A DNA stretch of 64,000 nucleotides from Sipunculus nudus (Eukaryota > Annelida > Sipuncula > Golfingiida > Sipunculidae), in assembly GCA_026874595.1 (NCBI GenBank), contig CM049318.1, forward strand, positions 37,657,956 to 37,721,955. Reading direction: 5' to 3'. Each line of letters opens with the position of its first letter. Position 1 is the first letter of the stretch. Positions 58,848 through 64,000 of the stretch are shown here, in pieces. The notes under the pieces are model-generated. The model made no database searches, was not told the DNA's origin, and worked only from the letters and a program-made list of their open reading frames with translations. The position numbers were made by a program, and so were the translations under genes.

Positions 58848-59700
58848 TTTAGTCACACCACCGGGACTTTGTAGACTGCCGGCCGGGGCATCTTAAGATG
58901 GTGAATACTGAACACTGCATCCCGAGGATTTAGTCGGAAAAAACATCGGAACCACCGCCTTAAACCGCCATTCATTATACATGTCGTTAAGACGATTCTC
59001 CCGTCTAAGCATTCCATTATAAATTATTATTGAAGAGGATTTAACTATATCAGGGCTTGTGTGATGCATTATAATTGACAATAAGAGGATTTTTCCGTCG
59101 CCACAGTAATGCAGCACCAAGGCCTGGCCGGTGGACCGTAATTGTATTTGCAAAGAGTGATAAAAAAAAATGGTATGCATGGCTAAAGTAGACTTTTGTT
59201 ATATCTTTGTGAAAATTCATGTTCATAGATCTTTCGTGAATTAAATTACTCTTTGAAATTTTTTAAGCGATTATTGCGCCCTAAGAGAGGAAATCCTTAA
59301 TTAAGATTTGATCCTTCATATACCAATTATGAGTCAGAACAACAAAATAAATAAATTTTCCGTATACCATGGTCCCGATTGGCTTCCCTTTATCAGCAAA
59401 TTTCAAAGCAGCGAACTACTTTGCATATATTTGCATGTATTTGCAAATTTTCCTTTCTCCCTTTTTGTTTCGTTTGTCTGTAGACCACTGCAAACTCACA
59501 ATCTGATACATATTTATTTGAAATTCGTCATTTGCATAGATGTGGGTCAGAGCCTGGTGATGTATTTATGATACGATCATCAGGATTTTTGGCTTGTCAA
59601 TGCTTTAGAAGAAGGGGGTTTATTTTAAAAATAGTATATGCCTAATGTTTGGGGCATCGGGGCATCGGGGATGCCAGTAAAGTCTATTATAATTATAATT
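58848..59700. other. No gene recognised
   Basis: A small direct repeat GGGGCATCGGGGCATCGGGG lies near 59,651. Nothing else supportable. Confidence 0.4.
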
Positions 59701-59702
59701 AT

Positions 59703-60040
59703 TAGGCCAAAATAAAAATAGGTATGGTTCTCAGGCACTTTTTTCATAAATCAATGCGAGCGGGCGGTTTTTTATTCTTAATTTTTTGGTATGTTTCAAT
59801 GAAAATGTTAAATAATAAGGGAAAAGCATGATAATAACAGAATTTTTTTTGGCTAAACAAGTAAAAGCACTAAATGACAAAGGAAATTGTATGATTTTAT
59901 TTTCTTGAAATAAATGTCCGAGCGGCTGTAGCTCAAAATTGGTAAGTTTCTATTGAAAATCAAAATAAAAATGATTGATGCGGGGTTTAAAATAGATGCG
60001 GGCGGTGTCTGAGAACCATACCTTTTATTTTTTTGGCCTT
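59703..60040. mobile_element. MITE family C, copy 3, with a tRNA-like insert
   Basis: Left end TAGGCCAAAATAAAAATAGG, GTATGGTTCTCAGGCAC; right end GGGCGGTGTCTGAGAACCAT, ACCTTTTATT, TTGGCCTTA. Relative to copies 1 and 2 it has about 40 extra bases after TTTCTTGAAAT (about 59,905-59,955). These contain GAGCGGCTGTAGCTCAAAAT, TGG, which resembles a tRNA A box. Confidence 0.8.
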
Positions 60041-61589
60041 ATTATTGAAATATTAACATTAATAACACTGAAAATAAAGTCATCAATTACTAATTTTACA
60101 TATTTGCTATCATTGCTACAAGATCTACAGTGGAAGAAAAAATCATCCTGTGTAAATAGTAATATATAATAAATAAATAACTGTTTAAGCTCAGTTTTGA
60201 TAGGAGATGGACCCCGTTCCTTTATATATTGTTAAGACCACTGTTTATGTTTCAACCGTGAATGTACCATACTGCACGCTATTGATGTCACAGTAAAAAA
60301 AAACTTACAAACACTGAACGTGAATCGCAAAAATATTGAGAAAAAAGAAGGATATAAACCAGAATGACTTTATCTCTGAGGCGCCAGATACACATATAAA
60401 ACAAGATGATGATGAAAAAATCTCAATATATATTGATCTTCATGATCTCTGATTCTGATGTACTTCAGCACCATAAGTACACTATGGTACAGTGAGTATA
60501 TTTTATAGTCCATCCAACCAAGCGGTTTTTGGCAATTATTATGTAAAGGTAATATTTCTGTTCAGTATGTTACGATGGCAGAAAAATCCGAGAAAAAAAA
60601 TAAATAAAAAAGGGTGAAATATTTGATTCAAACTTATTAAATATATACTGAAATGACATCACTTATTATCGTCTTTCAGCCGACAATGTACTTTTTTATA
60701 TTAATGGTTTTACATAAAGTATTATGTTTGAGTGTTACAATCGCATAATCAACGTAAGTAAAAAGTGTACTTCAACGTCACTCCAAACAACATATCGTGA
60801 CGAAAATAGACTGTTTTCTCGTACATTAAGTTAACTTTTCTGCTAAAATTCTTTGAACAATATGGTACCGGTTCCCTTAAAAATATTTCCCGGAGTATCC
60901 GGTTGAGAAACTGAAAGTAAAAATATTCTAAATTAACTGCCTTTGTTAATAAATGCCGATGAACGCCTATGGTGGGATGGACAATAGCACTTTGGCACTG
61001 CTGTCATATTACAAACGTACTTCATATATCATACTCCATGTTTCTACTTATATTTGTTGCAGGACGATTGTTGTGTCGTGTTGAATTACAATTTCATTTT
61101 ATCATGATGCCTCAATATAATAAATATTGGACTGATTTTGTACATCATGTTATGTCATGTATCACTAGAAACGTAATATGACTGAAACCCAACTTAATTA
61201 GATTGGTATTCAGCTCATTAATGACACCCTGCCCACACGCTTGTAAAACTTTTCGCTGCAGGTCAACTCCTAATTGAAGCAAGACAGATACAAACAAGGA
61301 TTCCAGCTTTATGTATCTTTATATCTGTGACCAATAAGCAATATGTACTGGTCTAGCGCCAAGTGAAAGGTAGTGGAATGTTTATAAAGGTGGTGAAAAC
61401 CAGAATTCGGTTCAAATACAAAATCACTAGCATTCGAATATATCGCATTCGCTTTATCATTTAAAAGCAGAGCTATAAACTTCTCTACATTTCCATCTAA
61501 ATTATAATATTATATGCAAATCCATTTGTAATATTATTGCCATCTCAGAATAGAAATTAAAAACTACAGAACCATGTAAACGTCTCAGA
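60041..61589. other. No gene recognised
   Basis: AT-rich unique sequence. A 70-residue frame at 60,969-61,181 (+) is unassigned. Confidence 0.4.
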
Positions 61590-61965
61590 AGGGACGTATA
61601 ATAGCATACCCTCCGTCCATTCATCCTCATGTTAATCTTTCCGTTAACTTACAAGGGTTTTGATGGATTTTTACGAAATTCATCATTACGATAGATTATC
61701 TAACCCGAGTTATATTCTAGGCAAAATCCAAGGATATTTAATGAGGTCAGAGGTCACCAGGATTCTTTGTGTTTTCGACCAGTTAACTTACTAGTATTAT
61801 GATAGATTTTGATTTTGAAACTCAACAGAAATATTAACCGCCTAAGTTTGATTTCCCGTCACAATCCATGCGTAATTAATGAGGTCTGAGGTCACCAGAT
61901 TTGCCATGGTGCCATGATGACATATTCATAAAACTCATTTAAAATATTCACCGATAGAGTTTTTT
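61590..61965 (-). mobile_element. Helitron-like repeat, inverted second copy
   Basis: Begins with GGGACGTATAATAGCATACC (terminal segment), then CCGTTAACTTACAAGGG, CCAAGGATATTTAATGAGGT, CAGAGGTCACCAGGATT, and a second unit GTAATTAATGAGGTCTGAGG, TCACCAGATTTGCCATGGTG. This is the inverse order of 33,868-34,355, with two units rather than three. Confidence 0.55.
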
Positions 61966-62560
61966 TATTTTTGTATTGCGTTTTGTGGTGGCAAAATCAT
62001 TATCAATATTTCCATCGTATCAACGCGTATTCAATGACAGGGTATAGCGGTTTATACGTCAAAACTTGAAACAGAGACTTAATTTTATTAAAATAATTCC
62101 GTTTCTCATTTACGATTGAATATATTTCGAAAACATCAGTATTTGAAAACGGTGACGTATCGATAATAGCGTCCACTCCAACAAACCAAGAGTTCAAGAC
62201 TTCAAGTGAAACGCAAATGTACGTGCATTTGACAAAGAACTGTCAGATGTAGCGTCTACCTATGCACGTCTTAAAATCAGTACCAAAGCAATGGGTCCAA
62301 CGTCCGCTCCACTTTCTCCAGAGCATGTATCTAAATTTTTAGCAAGGGTTTATGTTATCATCCCCTCGATCTTCAGAGAATTATATTTTTATATTGAAAT
62401 TGGAATGTATTAATAATTAGGATTACAGACTTTGGACCCATTTCTGAGTTTACTATGAAATATTATTTATTTACACCTGGTTTAGAATTTGTACCTTATA
62501 TTTTTAAAACTTTATACTTAATTGTAATATATATTTGAAATGTGTTACACAGACAACAAC
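61966..62560. other. No gene recognised
   Basis: AT-rich sequence without supportable features. Confidence 0.4.
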
Positions 62561-62570
62561 ATACATATAC

Positions 62571-62622
<52 letters not shown>
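62561..62622. repeat. TA microsatellite
   Basis: ACATATATACATATAT then about 45 bases of alternating AT; a C-run follows at about 62,661-62,674. Confidence 0.95.
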
Positions 62623-62624
<2 letters not shown>

Positions 62625-62674
62625 CAACTTTGATAACCCTCCCACGCCTGCAAGTCATGACCCCCCCCCCCCCA

Positions 62675-64000
62675 AGATAAATTACCGCCGCTCATATGGA
62701 CGTTTGTATGGCAAACTGCTTCTAATGCGCCACAGGACCGAAAATCAATGGTCGCCATGGCGGGTTGGTCTTGTTAACGGGAGATGCCCATGAGAGGGGG
62801 TTTTCCTGTGGTTTATATGCTTTTGTTAACTAACAACATTTATTTTGCAGTTCGCATCACACAGAATGGTAGGAATTCTAGTTTGAATTGTGTCAGCCCA
62901 AACCCAGTCCCACTGGGGTCCAAATGAAGGCAGTTACAGAAGCAAAGATAATATTGCAGTCTCATTAAAAGAGTTTGATGATGACAGGTCGGCTAGTCGG
63001 CCAATCTGACTCAGTCGTCCCCCTCATTATATCTACTTATAAACAATGCAGAGATTAATAGAAATCATCACGCAGGAGTCATAAATCAGCACAAATAATG
63101 ATATATCTTAAGATCTGGAAACGCTGGAAAAATACTGTTTTGCAACTTCAATTTATTATTTGCTTTTTCAGAACTCTTTAACACTATTTTTAGGTTTCCT
63201 TGTTCTTCCCCATCTTCAAACATCTTTAAAGTAAGTATTTAAAAATTAATTCAAATCCCACCAGTTTCGTAAATTTTAGGCAAATCCTCAGTTCGTCCAT
63301 AAGAGACGCAGCGGTGGCCGCAAGAAAGAAACGAATGATCACAGATAAGCAGCCGATGGGACGCAGAGGGACACACTCCAGGGAAACTTAATATTTATAT
63401 ACTGCTCGTGATAACGCCATCAAGCCTGGCGAGTTGGGATAGCATTTATTATTTTATAAACCGTGTACATAATTTTACCTTTAATTAAATGATGGGGAAG
63501 AAAAAAAAGACCTTTTAGTAGTGAGATCAATCGGAATTTCAAAGAAGAGCACTGGTTACATTTCTACGGATCTATCTTTAGAAACCCTAGTACGGGTACC
63601 AAGGGAAACAGTGTGGTTTAATAGATCGTAGTATCAAATCCACGGGAGGATGCGTCACCATGGCAACAGGAAGCTTCGAGAGATGAAAGCAGACGAGAAC
63701 ATTTGTCAAATGCTTAGACGCTGGAGAGCGGCATGCTTAATAAGTTGATGCCAAACGTTTCTTTAATTACAAGCTTATATCCGTAATCAAACGAACATTT
63801 TTCACGCAGCTTTTTATCCAGCTGGATAGATGTTTGGACTAATGAGGCTTCGGGGAAGATGATGATTTTATTAAAGGATGTTCCCAATTCTGTGGTATTA
63901 TAAAAAAGAGAATTTGCAAGAATAAGACGAGCTTCGATTTCAATCTCATATCATGTGGTGAATCTTTTTTTATGAAGGAAATCATCTGGTTTCATCGTAT
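62675..64000. other. No gene recognised up to the window edge
   Basis: Unique sequence of slightly higher complexity. No exon with both a convincing frame and splice sites could be identified, including any continuation of the candidate Reeler gene. Confidence 0.35.

Overview
This window looks like AT-rich, gene-poor nuclear DNA from an invertebrate animal. No long open reading frame carries recognisable protein similarity from end to end. Coding signals are short and isolated, and microsatellites (TA, TC, CA, TTC), homopolymer C/G runs and short transposons with inverted termini are everywhere. Some repeat types, such as one with internal tandem units and a terminal hairpin, remind me of mollusc or other lophotrochozoan genomes. 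That placement rests on memory of repeat styles and is tentative.

Layout. Positions 1-1,720 hold a degenerate tandem repeat built around AGCTGTCC, interrupted by unique sequence at 130-770. A hAT-like element with GGACCG-rich ends lies at 2,144-3,034. The main structural feature is a direct duplication: about 4,178-9,998 reappears at about 13,139-20,834. The two copies differ by indels, and at least two look like transposon insertions present only in the second copy: a 1,407-bp element with TCTCGAGA-rich inverted termini at 16,542-17,948, and a 144-bp element at 15,036-15,179. Between the copies sits a broken LINE reverse transcriptase (10,000-11,590), whose pieces lie on opposite strands. 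From 22 to 39 kb come dispersed repeat copies, an 88-bp foldback element with a 10-bp target duplication, putative hAT-like elements, a Helitron-like element, and a tandem array split by a tRNA-derived SINE.

The only candidate for a functional host gene is at 40,526-40,733 (+). It would be a first coding exon for a secreted protein, with a signal peptide, the start of what resembles a Reeler domain, a good splice donor, and a TATA box about 50 bp upstream. I found no later exon; everything to the right edge may be intron or intergenic DNA.

From 41 to 64 kb the sequence is again mostly unrecognised, with microsatellites, two more copies of a roughly 300-bp MITE family (55.9 and 59.7 kb; the first is at 12.2 kb), a second tRNA-SINE-like head (57.0 kb), a 196-bp element with GGGGCGGATCC-type ends (58.65 kb) and an inverted second copy of the Helitron-like repeat (61.6 kb). 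I saw no complete protein-coding gene, no intact tRNA or rRNA gene, and no CRISPR array. All similarities were judged by eye, and repeat boundaries are approximate unless a target duplication is given.
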